Positions 45,057 to 58,975 of a stretch of 64,000 bases of DNA are shown here, one piece after another. The stretch spans positions 27,794,061-27,858,060 of the forward strand of contig NC_040017.1 in assembly GCF_000972845.2 (NCBI RefSeq), read 5' to 3'. The stretch's first letter is position 1; each line of letters starts with the position of its first letter. Below the pieces are notes generated by a model that did no database searches, had not been told where the DNA came from, and saw nothing but the letters and a program-made list of their open reading frames with translations. The DNA comes from Larimichthys crocea (Eukaryota > Chordata > Actinopteri > Sciaenidae). The translations under genes and the position numbers were made by a program.

Positions 45057-48000
45057 TTCACTGTGAAGAATTCAGTGTGTAGAGGAACGTCATCCACTGA
45101 GTGAGAATGGCTGCAGCAGAACAGTCCTGGAAATGAAATAAAACCTTTGATTAAGTTTTCAGGTTGAAAAAAAGGAGGCAGGCGTGCCGGCCTCTGAGTT
45201 TAAAACGCCCGGCTTACATTCCTGTACAAAAGCCTCGGAGTGTCCCTTTGTGGCCGTGTCATGCCTGAACAGAGGACTGCCAGGTGAAGCAGCGAGGCAG
45301 TGTGTGGCAGAACAGAAGCATTTCTTGGCTCTCCTTTGACGGAAAAGCTCTTGATCCTCTTTTCAGCAGTGGGCTCGGGAGCTTTAGACAGATGCTCTAT
45401 TTTAGCGACAGCAGACAAAGTGTTGGAAGTGCAGCCAAACATCCCCCAGCTGTCACTTCAACGCACGGATGATGGCCTTGTTTTCTGTTCCCGCGTGGTT
45501 CGTAGGAAGTTGATGCTCGTTCGTTCCTTTGCTCCTCCCTCCTGCTGCTCCTCTCCTCCTCGTCTCGGGTCCTCTCCTCACTTTTTGTTCCAAGGTTTTT
45601 CCCTCAAACGTTCATCGAATCTCACGTCGGTGGGTCACTCTGCAGTCTCACCTGATTACAGGTTTGTACGACGACCTCTGTTTGCTTTAAAGGAAGGAGA
45701 GAGCGAGGCGAGAAGCATCTCTGACAGAAACAAACTGTCTTCTTAAAACTATTTAGTTTGGGGAGGAGAATGAATAATTAACACAGTGCCAAGGTGACAC
45801 CGAGCGAGCCACTTTAACCACATGTAGCTCACTCCACAGATACAGCTCAGGATTGAATCCAAATCGGACTCAGGCAGCTCGGATAAATAAGTTGCTTTGC
45901 AGCATTTGTGCAGGCTGAAGCTGAGCCGAGGCCGAGGGAGACGTGGACTTCACAGCAGGTGTTCAAATTCAAAGTGGAAACTTTGTGTGAAAAGCTTTTC
46001 TTACCAAAGCTTTAAGGCACCGCTGTCACCGTTACACACACTTCTTTTTAATGCTTCTCTTGAAAGTGGAGATAAGTACACGTTTCCAACGGCATCATTT
46101 CATGCCGTGAGTGTCGGAGAATACAGCGTGCTCAAAATGCATCAAACTTCTGACGTGCAGTAAATCAAACTTTGAGGCCGGTCTTAATGACTCTTGTATC
46201 CTCTTTAAAGGTGGTTAACATCATCTATGGTATGTTTTTATTAATATCACCTGTTAATGAATCATTGTTTTCTTCATACTCAGCTGATTAGTTACGTTGC
46301 TCCCGTTGTCAGAGACAGGCTTGTAATGACAAATGCTGGTCCACGAAATCAAACCAACCGGACCCAACCCAACCTAACATGAGACCTTCATATCCACAGT
46401 AACCATGATACGGTGAGGCGAGGGTGATTCAGTTGGTTGCAGTTTGCAGCTCTGCCTCTAGATGTCACCATATCCCACACAGTAGATCTTGAGTCGATGC
46501 TGACTGTATGTGCAGCATAAGCAAGCATCTGGTATATTGCTGTCACTGTGGAGCAAATGATTGTGCTGCAGTCTGCTCTTGTCCTTGGCAGAGAAGGCGA
46601 TCGACTGCACTCTAACCCTGCAGTCCCTCTGGACCCTGAACCCGCCCAGAACCCGGAGCCTGCAGCTGCTGCATCAAACCATTAAAACCTTTATTTTCCT
46701 CCCCACTTTGGTTCTTCACTCGTGCACTGCAGTCTTTGTCACCACAAACATGGCTCGACCATTAAAACATTCACATTATAAATTAATGAAGGGCAAGTGA
46801 TCTAATATGAAAGTGTCATGAAATGAATTCCCTCTTTACATTTTTGATGAAGCCGGCTTCATGCCTGCAGTGATCGCACGCCCGATGAATCATACATGGC
46901 AGGATAAAGTGCAGGAGCAGAAGGCGCTTCATGATTTTATAACAACAGACTCCTTCTGTGATCCAACGTCAAGTATTCGACCAGCGCAGCTTTAACACTT
47001 GAGTGCAAAGTTCTGTAATCCTCAAATCAAATGACACAGAAAACAAATTATTGCAAACATTTCAGGTGTCGCCATGAATCCTGTTTTGATGTGATGTGAC
47101 GGATGGACATCCATTTGACCAGTGAAGGCACTCAGCAGCTGTGAACGGTCTGAGTGCTCGATGATTATTGGTTGCTTTACAAATGTTTGTTTTGTGGATG
47201 CAGCCCATTATCTCTGAGAGATGCACCTGTGTTTCATCTGTATTCCACGCTCTGACACCAGACAGATGGAAACATTTTGTCATCTCCTGTTGCGATCGTC
47301 ACAAACGATAAGAAGCTCGTTCAAACTTTGTTCAGGTACTCGAGGCGTTCTGTGCTGAAGTATCCGGCTGTTTTCCTCTGTGTGTATTATCGTCATCAGG
47401 ACTGAGCCGCAGCCACACATGGATGAACTGCTGTCACGTTTTATAAGGTCACATGTCCAGAAACAAACACTGTGCTCATGCATATACAGAATATGTGTGT
47501 GTGTGCATTCATCTGCACACCGCCATCTTTGCTGCATGTTTACTGTGTGCATTCTCTCGCGTTTGACCCTGAACACACCGACCTCCGTCTGATGCAGCGA
47601 GGCAGAAGTCCTGTACTTAACTTAGGGTATAATTTACTGTCCATGTAGTGAACATTCAGGTACCTCCACATAAATAAAGTGGTTACAATTTTCCAAAACA
47701 TACTTTTCTCTCTAACATCAGGTGTGAGCTGACGTAGTGATGTGATGTTGTGAGTAGCTCAAAGAGCTTAAACACAGATAGAAACACAGATTTAGACAAA
47801 TCCTTAATGATTCTTTTGTTTCCTCTGAAAGTCTTCTTCCAAAAGTGAAGCTGAAAGTTTAAATCAGATTTTTCCTGACAGAAATCGTCATGCGCCACTT
47901 GCTCTGGTTATTTTTAATTTCTGACTGCGCTCAGCTCAGTTGGTTCGGAGTGGGGTTGCGAGAAAACTTCTTTAAAATGTAATTACACATTTTTATTGCC

Positions 48001-50740
48001 TTCTCTTTTGAAAAATATCTGCTGTGCCATCTGTGCACCCTCTGAGAGGGTTCAAGACGCTCCTGGGTGGTGATGTAGATTTCAGCTCTTCTTCCCAGCA
48101 GGGCGACATCTCAATCCCTTTTAGCTCGGGGAAAACAACGTGTCTGTCAGAGAGTGGCAGATAGAAGCTGCACAGCGAGCGACATTCAAATATGATGGGA
48201 AATAAAATGTCCTGAGCCACTGTTGTACAGAGCAGATCTTTATTTGACCACCTGTGAGTGAGTTCAACTTAAAGAAGTCTGACACTGTTGTCAGAGGAGA
48301 CAGAGTCAGAGCGAGCAGTGCTGACGGGAAACAAATGCTATCAGGCTGAACCCTGTGTGTCAGGAGGACAGGAAACATGGAGCGAGTCTGCCTGAAGGTT
48401 TCTGCTGATTAATTTCTTCAAAACGTGTTTTTGTTCTGACACTCGACAGCTGCAGGGCTTGATATCATTATTATGTTATTAGCAGAGACATTTCTGTTTC
48501 ATAAGAGTGAAACACCAGAGAAACGTGGAGTCAAAGGTCTTTGTGTTGAATTTCCCAAAAGGTTCGGGGGTTGTGGTTCCACGTTGAAGCAGAATGATGA
48601 TTTAAAAACCTGAATATCTCATGGAGTCAGCTTTGTGACACAAACATGAACACTTACCGTCAACATTTCTACCAGGTATCAGTTGAAACCTGCTCCCAGT
48701 GATCTGGAGGTGATAGAAGGATATTTATCTACAGTGAATAATCAAAGCCTCCAGGGCAGGGAAATTTAAATCCATCCTTCAGAACAACCAACAACATGCT
48801 GATGTGTCATTTACATCACTGACTTTGACTGAACATTTGCTTTTCACCTTGAATTGATTGTGTGGATTCATCTTTACGTTGCGAGGCAGCACTCACAGAC
48901 TTAACTCAACTGTTTTTCTTTTAATCTCAATAATGTCTGGAGAACGTTGCACCGTTCTTTGATACTGCGGAGAGATTTATCCAGCTTTATTTATTCCACA
49001 CTGTAAACACAGAACATCAGATCTTCACGTCTGCGGTGTCACTGAGGAAATAAAACGTGTTATCAATGAAATTCAAAAGCATACAGGCACATGCACACTG
49101 CAGGGCAGAACTATTGTTTTCTGTAAAGTCTCCACCTTCAGGGAGTTTTAACTTGTGCCGGTTTCAAATCCGCTGAAGCAGAACTGCCACAGAAAATCGT
49201 CTATTTGAGGCTACACTCGCAGAAAGTGACAGGAAGCATCGCAGAGCTGAGCGCTGACATGAATGTGAGATGACATGAATCTGTTATGAGGCAGATTCTG
49301 GCTGCCGAGTCAGGGGGAGGGTTCTGGTTTGAGGACACGTGGACTCTTATATGTTTTTTTAAACTTTCGGATTTCAGAAAACTTTTTTCCGACACCTGAA
49401 GGGAAGTTAAATAACACGACAGGCTGGAGTTGCACATATTGTTCTGTCTGAGTGTTTGTCTGTTTGTGGTGTGGATCTTTGGAAATTTGACATTGAGAAG
49501 CAGCAGCGTGGTGTCAGGTAGGACCGACGTAGAAGAGCAGAACAGATATCAGGCAGATCCAAACCCAGACACCAAAACATCCACCAACTCTTCCAGTTTC
49601 AGTCAAAATAACATCATACATCATTTAAGTTCTGCACTCCTCCGGTCCAACGGGTCAGCTGATACTGAGAACTGACAGAGATGTAAAAGTTTTAATAAAC
49701 TTATAAAACAATGACACAGCGATGATTTAACCTTCAGCCACGTGACTAAAGTTCTCATATTCGCTGTCGTGCTTTGAATCAACCCGTACTTCAACATTTC
49801 AGACTGAATGGATGATTAAACGACCTCTGTAGTTCTTAAACGTGAGAGGAAACATCTGTGAATTGATTTTTTTAATCGAATGATATCACACACTGATCCG
49901 TCTGTCGACTGTTTTCTGTATGAATGTGGCGACAGCGTCTGTAACCAAAAGACACAGAAATGACTTAAGTGTGCTGGATCATTCATACCATATAATCACA
50001 TGTGTCTTATTAATGTGACACTGTGATGTCAGGCTTTAAGGAAGTGACTGTAACATAAGGAGCAACCACCGCGACTGTGCGACTGTGATTACATTCAAAG
50101 GAACGTGACTGACATTCAGCTGCTGCCAAGAAAACACGAGCGTGAAGAAAATGGAAATTTTTAATTTGTGTTCTGACATCGACGAGCCTGTTCCTTAAAA
50201 ATAACGACTGACGTTAACTCAGAAATATGTACTACGTGCTGTTCTTTGTCTTTAATATGCTGCAAAACATTCATACACCAGCAGCAGCTAAAACATTTTT
50301 AATGACTAAACAATACCTTTATTTTGACAGTATTCATATCAGTGTTTCTTTAGATGGTAACATATGGAATAAAACATGAAATCAACAGGAGTAACATCCT
50401 TTGAATAGTTTACAGTAAAGCATGATTAATAAAGTTTGGCTAAGAATCAACTCTGACTCAGGGCGCCGCACAAAAATCACGAGGCGAGGCTGAAAGAAAG
50501 GAAGTCAACATGAACACAAAGTGTGCAGGGCTGATGGTGTCAGAGAGGAGGAGACAGACAGAGACAGACAGAAGACGAGGAGACGCACAGTGAGACTGGA
50601 GGAGGTGAAAGGTGAAAGAGGCGGGAGGAGGAAAAACAGGTTTACATCAGCACGTCGAGGGTTTTTCCCTCAGCGTGGGACGCGCTCGCTCCTCGACCTG
50701 TTTCATCTTTGGTATTTATAAAGAGCTGCTTAACATTCAC
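45057..50740. other. Long stretch without recognised genes
   Basis: 5.7 kb of non-coding sequence. A 148-codon plus-strand frame (45300-45746) overlaps an equally open minus-strand frame and has no recognisable domain. No named repeat seen. Confidence 0.5.
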
Positions 50741-50744
50741 AGAA

Positions 50745-50784
50745 GAAGAAGATCAGCATCTGTCTAAGAAGAAGATCAGCCGTC
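50745..50784 (+). repeat. Two dispersed copies of GAAGAAGATCAGC motif
   Basis: GAAGAAGATCAGC at 50745-50757 and GAAGAAGATCAGCCGTC at 50768-50784. The same 17 bases begin each unit of the tandem repeat at 51068-51153, 300 bases away. Confidence 0.85.
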
Positions 50785-50855
50785 ACATGGATGAGGAGTA
50801 AAAACCTGACACTCAAAGCAGTCGTGAACTTTGAGAGGAGCCGAAGGGAAAACAG

Positions 50856-50920
50856 CCTCCTCCTCTTCCTCCTCCTCCTCCTCCTCCATCTCCTCTTCCT
50901 CCTCTTCCTCCTCCTCCATC

Positions 50921-50952
<32 letters not shown>

Positions 50953-50970
50953 CTCCTCCTCCTCCTCCTC
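50856..50970 (+). repeat. (CTC/CTT)n pyrimidine tract
   Basis: About 115 bases of CTC with CTT and CAT interruptions; the plus strand is almost purely pyrimidine. Frames crossing it read as poly-Glu, poly-Ser, poly-Leu or poly-Arg and are artefacts of the repeat. Such tracts can form triplex DNA. Confidence 0.93.
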
Positions 50971-51067
50971 CGTGAGGACTGGTGGCACGTTGTCGTCCTC
51001 GTGTCGTCCTCGAAAGGTGAGACTGTCAGCGTGAACGTGGGACGACTCTCGACCCGCTCTTTGTCCT

Positions 51068-51153
51068 GAAGAAGATCAGCCGTCCAGATGTGAACCGCTG
51101 ACTTCAAGCTGAAGAAGATCAGCCGTCCAGATGTGAACCGCTGACTTCAAGCT
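51068..51153 (+). repeat. 43-bp tandem duplication
   Basis: Two identical, directly adjacent 43-base units (51068-51110 and 51111-51153), each starting GAAGAAGATCAGCCGTCC and ending ACTTCAAGCT. Identity suggests a recent event. Confidence 0.97.
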
Positions 51154-51354
51154 GAATCAAAATCTGTTTCAGCTTTATGACGAGTCAAAACATCCGGGCA
51201 CTGGAGAAGAACGTGGACACTGGACATGGTGAAAATGAAAGAAGCTACAAACGGACTGTGACGACTTCAGAGCCGCTGTACAAACACGGAGCTTCAACAC
51301 GACGTGCTGAGGGAATTTATTATCAGGTGATTTATGACGTTTCTTGAACCTGTT

Positions 51355-51600
51355 GTGATTTTGGGTTTCTCGTTTCCTGTTTTATTTTGTAATCCTCCCC
51401 TCTGTATCTTCACTTCCTGATCCAGCCTGGTTGGTCTCACCTGTGTCTCGTCATGTTCAGTCCGTTTGTTTCTGTTTCTCAGTCCTGTATTTGTTCAGCC
51501 GTCGTGTTTGTCCCAGTGTTCCTCTTCTTGTTTCTCGTGGATCTCAGTTCTGGATTTTTCCTTTTTGTTCTGTTGTTTCTTGAACTGTCACACTCGACCT
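51355..51600 (+). repeat. Teleost interspersed repeat, copy 2 (also at 33195)
   Basis: TTCCTGTTTTATTTTGTAAT, CCTCCCCTCT, CTTCACTTCCTG and TTGGTCTCACCTGT repeat the order at 33195-33370. This copy extends further with T-rich GTTCCTCTTCTTGTTTC-like sequence. The frames 51453-51689 and 51466-51666 lie inside it and are not genes. Confidence 0.6.
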
Positions 51601-52150
51601 TTTTATTCTTTATTTTTACTGAACAGCAGAGATGGACAGAGGGAGGCGAACCCTCGATGTCTTTGACTGATAACTGTAAATGTCAGTGATTTCTCTGATG
51701 GACAGAGTGACAAACCAACAATATCAGTGTGTCCACGTCATCTGAGAACAGACACCGGAGATCTGACTGTGCTGCGTTCATGAACTCTGTGCAAAGGTTA
51801 ATAAGAACGTTGTCACCTCTGTGAGCCGAACACCTCGAGTGTCAGAGCTTCGTTATCAAGAACAGAAGCTCAGCAGGTTCAACACCTCTGAAGATGTTTC
51901 AGGAGAGCGATGGCCGACTGAAAAAAAAGAAATGCAAAGTCCACAGTGAGCAAACATTTCCGTTCGTCAGCTGATAGAAAAAGATTTTCAAATGTCACCT
52001 GACACCCCAGAAACATAAAACAAAGAGAGGAAGAGGAAGAGGAAGGATGAACGTACGACTGTCTCCTGCTCTGTCCTGTCACCCTTCTCTTTCTATTTAT
52101 AGGCTGACATTTCACTGTCTACAGAACAAGCCCTAACAACACAGTGATGG

Positions 52151-52151
<1 letters not shown>
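51601..52151. other. No feature recognised
   Basis: Non-coding. Confidence 0.5.

Positions 52152-52191
<40 letters not shown>
52152..52191 (+). repeat. (TG)n microsatellite
   Basis: A TG run of about 40 bases. Confidence 0.95.
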
Positions 52192-52192
<1 letters not shown>

Positions 52193-52291
52193 AATCCTAA
52201 AGAGCAGGGTGATGTGTAGTGACTGTTTGTGCATCTTAACACTTCATCCCCTTCAGTGCAGACTTTCTCACAGGTTCCTGATGTCCATCTC

Positions 52292-52293
<2 letters not shown>

Positions 52294-52326
<33 letters not shown>
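52294..52326 (+). repeat. (TG)n microsatellite
   Basis: A TG run of about 33 bases, 100 bases from the previous one. Confidence 0.95.
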
Positions 52327-52329
<3 letters not shown>

Positions 52330-55300
52330 GGTCAGTGTTGACCCACTGTGTTTAGCTGCAGCTGAATGCACCATGAAGAATTTAAAACACTTTTTTCCTG
52401 CATCACGTGCTTCACTCTAAGTTTCTGATGAGGTTCTGTTGGGTCAGTATCCAGACGCTCAAAGCTAATATACAGGATATTGCATCTATTTACCAAAGTA
52501 CATGTGTAATAAACTCAGATCTATCATTTCATGTACTCGCTGTCAGCCTGTGACAGAGGCAAATGGAGGCAGGTCCACAGAGTTTTGCCTTAAAGCAGCT
52601 TCTGTTTGTCACTGGTGACAGGTCCACGCACTCACGAGCCTGCAGCCAGAACATCTTTATGGGAGCAAGGCAGATTTTTAATATTTTAGTATGTTACAGG
52701 AAAAGCATCTGAAAGACTGAGACTTGTTCCTGCTCCCCAAAATGTTCAGACCAAAAGTGTCCATCCATTCAAAGCTTCATCACGATGACAGTCCATGACT
52801 CTTTTGTGTTGATGTGCAAATACAAACACACTCCTGTGGCTGCAGTCCAAACACTGATGTGAATAAGAGGATTTGCTTCCTGCTCCTGGGTCTCCTCAGA
52901 TCTTTGGACTGTTTGATGGAGATGTTGAAAAGGAGCAGCATGATCAGTCTGCTGTTTTTAGAAATGTAATCAGTTTCCAGCCACTCTCCTCCCGTTACAG
53001 CGATGAGAGGCTTGATTTGCATTTCAGCTCCATGGAAAGCTTTGAACATGTTTCCACCTGCCCAGCACCCACAATCCAAAGTCTGCTGCGAGCAGATCAA
53101 TGACTTCCACCGTGCTTTAAAAGATGATTTAATGAAGCGTGGGTTGTCGTCTCTCTTCTGTGTCCTTTGATTCTCCTTCTCATTTTATATATTTTTGTCT
53201 ATTGTGCTGCAGAAACTGGAGAGTCAGATGTGTAGAAGCAGCCTCACAGCTCATTTCAACAGACTCATGTAGAGTTACCACAATACACTGTGAAATAAAA
53301 CAGTGCATGAGGAGAAGTGACAGAGTTGTACAATACAGTTAATGTTTTTAATGCCACACACTGAAAAACACAGTGGGAACGTTTGTGAGGCGGCTTGGAT
53401 TTGAGGAGGTGTACAGTGCGTCCAGTTCACCAAATGCAAATCACTGATGAATATTCAAAAGCAAAACACAGAGAATGTTGATGAAATGTACCAAGTTTCA
53501 GAAACATGAGTCCACCTGTTGTGAATTTTATCATCAAAGTACCCAGAAAATCCAAAATCATTTCTGAACATGGAGAAAACACTCAGATTTCTTTATTATG
53601 AATATTTCACGTTCACGTTTTAAATGTTTAAGGAAGTTTAACAATCATATCTGTCACAACATTCTGTGGTTCTGGCCACAGTTGGAAGGCCATGTGACAG
53701 ATGAGCCACAAAAGATCATCTCATGCATGAGAATTGATTTCACCATTGATCTGATCTTTGATTTCAGACGTTCTCCTCCTGTAACTACGACACCGTGGTG
53801 ACAGAACGTGCTGTGTTGCATTTCATTTACTATGTTCTCTGTATTTTTAGGAACACGATCACAGTCTGTAACTTTTCTGTCTCTCAGCTGTGACAATGCC
53901 TGCTGAGACCTGGGTAGGAAACTATGCATGAGGAGTTGTTGTGATAACCTTCAAGGCTAAAGATAAGAGTCTGACTCCCATTACGGGAAGATTCACTTGT
54001 CAGGTTGAGAATGTACAGTATTTTATAAATCTTTGTCAGGCTCTGACTCAGCTTGTGTCTGTGAGGATCTGTGTGACCTTTCAGCTGAAAGCAGAGCTGT
54101 GTTCTCTGTAATCATGTTCTCATATATTACAGCTGTATGCTCATACTGTCTTCTAAACCTCCTTTTATTCTTAGTCTGCTGAATTAATCAAACCAATGTT
54201 GGAGTAACTTTGTTGGAAAATATACAGGAATCTAAGTAATTATGGTTGTGAACGGATATTAGTTTTTTTGGCTTATATTACGTGTTACACATGTTTGGGC
54301 ACAGCAAATTCCCCAACGAGCAATAAAGGTTAGTAATCATGCATCGAGTTACCATGAAAGGAAAACTAAAGTGTTTAAATGTCATGTCTGTGCTTCATTT
54401 TCATGCCGTTCATGTTCGGGGAGTTGGTCAGCGCCGCTCTCAGAGGTCTGATTGACTTACAGAACAGATGGAGCAGTGGACGTGGTTTCATACATACATA
54501 CACTCTGTGTGCACATGGCACATATGGTCTGCACACATGGTCCGCACGTCCTGTTTGAGCAGTCATTTATTTTGGTTGAACATGAGCTGCAGACCATCGC
54601 AACTTGGAAATGAATCATTTGTCCGGCATATGTGCCCAGTGGAGGATTTTAATTGGAATGAATGGGATCGCTCCACGGAACGCTGTACCAACTTCTCCTC
54701 GAATCAGACTGATGAGAATGTTTGTATCCAACATCTGACACATCTCACACACACCAGCAACACCCACCACAGACTCCTGAATGTGGATTAACACTCGGTC
54801 CAACAACGGACCGACATTGCAGGACCTTATTTGCATGTTGGTTGTGTATGACCATGGTATTTCGTCTTTCCATGTATGGATGAGTTTAATTGGGTGTTGA
54901 TGAATCAGCTGTTAGCCGAGCACTTTATGCAAGACCTCACTGCCTGAAGTAAACGACTGCCATGCTCCATTAACTCCATGCTAACAATTTCAAGATCACT
55001 GTGAGCCAACAGTCTATGCAAACATGACAGTTTGATTCTTATGTAACGGTCTCATTACACAACAGCTACACTGAGCAGTAAGCCAACAACATCCCAAAGC
55101 TCGGTGCATTAGTCTAATACTGCAGCAGACTGTACCTGAGTGTGTATCCTGGTTCTTTGGAGGAGCGGCAACATGTTTTTCTGTCAAATGAATATTTATA
55201 ACAGCAGCAGCGCTCTCATTAAAATATTATGGAGTGATACCTGAAGCACTTGAGTCTAATTCTGTAGTCAGACCGAGAAAAACAGGCAGGAATCTTTGAC

Positions 55301-58300
55301 CTGGCTGCATTATTTCATAAATGTGTTTTATTTTTTTTTAAATTAGAGGCAGAATCAAGTTCGTGTCGTTAAAAAAATAAGAGGTGACACGACGCTGCCA
55401 AAACTTAAAATGAGTCACAAGGAAGAGAAACTAAAAAAACTCAAAAAATAACGTTTGAAACCAAAAGTCAACATTGCCTTAAGCCCAAACTCCACCGGGT
55501 CTGTTCTATTTTGACGCTTGGCGCGAGCAGCACACGTGGATCTACACCGAGCACGTGGAGCGGGTCGACCCAGACACAGAAAAAACAAAGAGAATTTGGG
55601 GGATTTTCAAAATAAAACACCCTGTGCAAACTGCTAAACGCTTGCTTCTGAAACACTCCCAGTGGGTTTGAAGTCACGTGCAGGACGTGCCAAAAGCCTG
55701 GTGGGGTTTCAGTGTTAGTATAACTTATGTAACCTAAATTATGTGACATATAAGTTAAGTTATATAACTAAAATCTTTATTTCAAGCCAACGCTGATCAA
55801 CATTATGTGATGACAAAGATCCCGTACGCCTGCATTTGTCATTCACTCGACCTGTTCAGTCATTCATGGATGAGGAGGTGTTAGGCTGACGCTGCTTTGC
55901 TTAGAACATGAACTGAAAACTTCAGGAACGACTTTTTATTTAACTCTGATATGTTTGACAGTGTTTGAGAAAGAAGTGAATTCAGTGCCGCTGTGATATT
56001 AAAGTCCATATTTAGATGCTGTGTTATTGTTCTGACATGTTTTGATGAAGCACAAACACTGTGTGCAACAAGAAGAATGAAACATTTTCTACCTGCTGCT
56101 GAAATAAACACGTGTGTGATTTCAGGAAACATTCAATCAGAGTCAGAAACGAGCTCAAAGGTGAAGAGACGATGGAGAGATGATCCCATCAAATGTCGAA
56201 CATCTGCTCTGTGTGAACAATACGAGCCCATCAGCCTCACACTTACGTGACTCTCCATCTCATCTCCTGGCTGATTCTTTTTGTTCTGCTGCGATGTGCG
56301 TCGTGTTGCTAATTTCACGTTTCGTGCAGAGTGGTGCTTCTTCTCGGGGTCGAGTGTCTCTGGAAGTTTTTAAATATCAGTCGCTGCATCAGTGCATTCA
56401 GGCTGCAGAGCAGCACTGAGCAGCTGCGGCTCATTCAGGACCAGTTAAACACTCATCTGATATCAAACTGAATATTTCATCATCTCCTTGCTCTGGTGAT
56501 GAATAGCAGATCTGCATTCTTCATATCAACCCGTTCCCTTTTCATCATCCTCCGGTGGGATTCTCACACTTTTGTTCGTCTCCTTACTTAAAGTACCTGA
56601 AACAGCATCAGAAGAAGAGGCTCTCCTGTCAGAGGACGTCATGTTTGCTCTCACATCTCCTGCTGTGTTTTAATCCTCTTGAAACATAATGTTCTGTACG
56701 CGCCGACATAAAGAGAGACTGTCGACCTATTATGCTCATTTCTAGCTCTATGTTTTTATTCTGGGACTGCAGTAGAGTAGCTTTGCATGATTCACAGTTC
56801 AAAAAAACATCCATATTTATCTTTTTCCGGCCCTCCATGCAGCCCCTCGGTTCATCCTGACTCGGAAACAAGCTGTTGGCCGACTTTCCGGAAGCCTGCC
56901 GAGGGGCCGAGCGCCGCTTCATCCTCCTGCCGCTGTGCTCGACGTCCAGCAGCTTCAGGAACTGAACGACGTGGGCCCTGAATGATGATTTCACTGTTCA
57001 TCAGACCAAGAAAGACAAGGAGGCTGTTTAAAAATAACTTTATTGTTTCACTGTCAGATAAAGTCAGAACCAATCAGAATCCAGCATTCAACAAAGTGAG
57101 TCATGTTGTCATGAATCACATCTTTAATGAAACCTGCTCTGTGGTACAGATGGAGGGACGGTGTCCTCCGTCAGGTCCTCAGGTGGAGCGACTCGTCTCA
57201 CTGACTCAGACAGACAGACAGCTGGAAATGAACCTGTCATCTTTTTAATTTGCTTTCATTCTCCAGCTGCCCGCCTGTCTCCCTGTCCGTCTGTTTCTGT
57301 CGCCATCACTCACTTTCCTTTTGTTTGCTGTTCAGACAGACAGATGTTCGGCCCGTCTCACACTCTGTCTCCATCTTTAATTACCTGTTTGTGTCTCACT
57401 CGTTCTCTCGTTGATATTTTTGTCTTTACTTGCTGCTGTCGTCTTCCGTTCTTTCTCTCCCTCTACGACTCGTCTTCTTTTTAGTTGCATCTGTTTATTT
57501 ATTTCAAATGAGTTTAATTTTAGAGCTTCATGCTCACGAGCTAAAAGAAAGTTCTTAACATGTGTTAATCTGTCTTCAGTCCAAACGTTGGTACCAACCA
57601 GAGTTTCCTTCGATTGTCAGGACGGTGAATTTGAGGTAAACTGACCCAAAGTTTCCCGTAATCTCAGCCTGAGGTTCTCAATCCAACGCTTTGTTGCTGG
57701 TGTGTTTTCAGTGTTAGAGCTTCTGTTTGACTTTAGTCTCATCAGTGCTCTTAAACGCCTCGTGTGGGTGGAGTTGCTGGTTAACTTTCAATCACACACA
57801 GCAAAGCACACACATGAACACACAGTCAGCTGTAGTCGGACAAACTGAAGCCCATTGATCGACTGTATGTGTGTCTCTCTCACACATTGTCAGAGCTGTG
57901 ATTGCCTCGAATGGCCACGTTTTCAGGGTCGTGTCGGGGTTAACTGGACCGACAGCGAGAGAAAGGCAGATGCGGCGTCAATCCGTGACCGAACGCCGGC
58001 TGGCAAGACGAGACGAGAGCTCAATCAGGAAAATGGCGCTGCAGCAGCATGAACTGCCGTCGATTCATCACAGTGTTTGCAGAGGGAGAGAGACGGAGGA
58101 TGGAGAGAGAGATAATAATGGTGTTTGTCTGTACAGCACATTCCAAATGAACAATTACACACTGATTTATATGAAGCAAAAATGCAGCGATGGCAGTGCA
58201 AGAAGAATCAGCAGCAATAAAAATGCTCAGCGTTAAATTTAATTACAGATCTAATTTCCTCGGGCGGGACATTCCACAGCTTCAGAGGACGCTTCACCTG

Positions 58301-58689
58301 AGACTTCACGCCGTCCCCTGGAGGACAACATTGTCCCTCAGAGGCTGCATTCATACATCTGCTATAACCACATTATATAGTTTTTAATCAGCATAATGAG
58401 GAGGCATTTATAAAGTCCCAAAATGATCACGCTGATCTGAAAAATGTTCGCTGTGGAGATATTTCATTTGTTTTCTACAATATCCTTGATGAACGTTCAT
58501 CAACTCCTCAAACACTTTGTCTGATTAAATACTGAAAAGTGAGCGGAGACAAAGATGCATTCACCTGCTCGATATTTAATATTTAAAGTGCACTTTGACC
58601 GCCTCGCTGTGACTGTGGCGCTCGTGTTATTCAGTGAAAGAAGTCTGAAAGAACCAGACGAGGACATGAAGTGAGTTTCAGTCACAGGT
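52327..58689. other. Long stretch without recognised genes
   Basis: 6.4 kb of non-coding sequence. The frames with the most protein-like composition (52780-53100 minus, 53654-53929 minus, 54468-54791 plus) are short and isolated and have no family I recognise. Confidence 0.5.
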
Positions 58690-58975
58690 GGCTGGGTTCG
58701 TTAAGGATGCACAGAAGTTCAGCTCTAATCAGAGGCAGGACCTCTGCTTCTTCATGTGGTTCAGCTGATCCTAGTGTTTGTTGGATGCTTCCTTCTGGAG
58801 TTTTTCTGGGTGCATTGAGATAGAAGGAGACATCGGAGCAGACAGACGACATGCTGGACAGATAATGTTTCCCATCTGGACCGAGGATCCCCAATTTATG
58901 GAGAAATGGACAAACTGGCAGCAAAGGATGTCGATGGCTGCCACCAGGATCCAGTCAAGACCAGTGACCTGACCT
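58690..58975 (+). mobile_element. Old LINE 3'-terminal fragment
   Basis: A diverged match to the end of the fish LINE seen at 28218 and 60766: GAAGTTCAGCTCTAATCAGAGGC, GACCTCTGCTTCTTCATGTGG, TTCAGCTGATCC, GGATGCTTCCTTCTGG and AGAAGGAGACATCGGAGCAG, followed by a decayed stretch with AAACTGGCAGCAAAGGATGTC. Many indels; inactive. Confidence 0.55.

Noticed and set aside
45300..45746. 148-codon plus-strand open frame overlapping an 80-codon minus-strand frame
   Set aside because: Neither strand shows a recognisable family; stop-poor GC-balanced stretch explains both.
50730..51107. Arg-, Glu-, Ser- and Leu-rich frames around the CTC tract
   Set aside because: All are read-throughs of a trinucleotide microsatellite.
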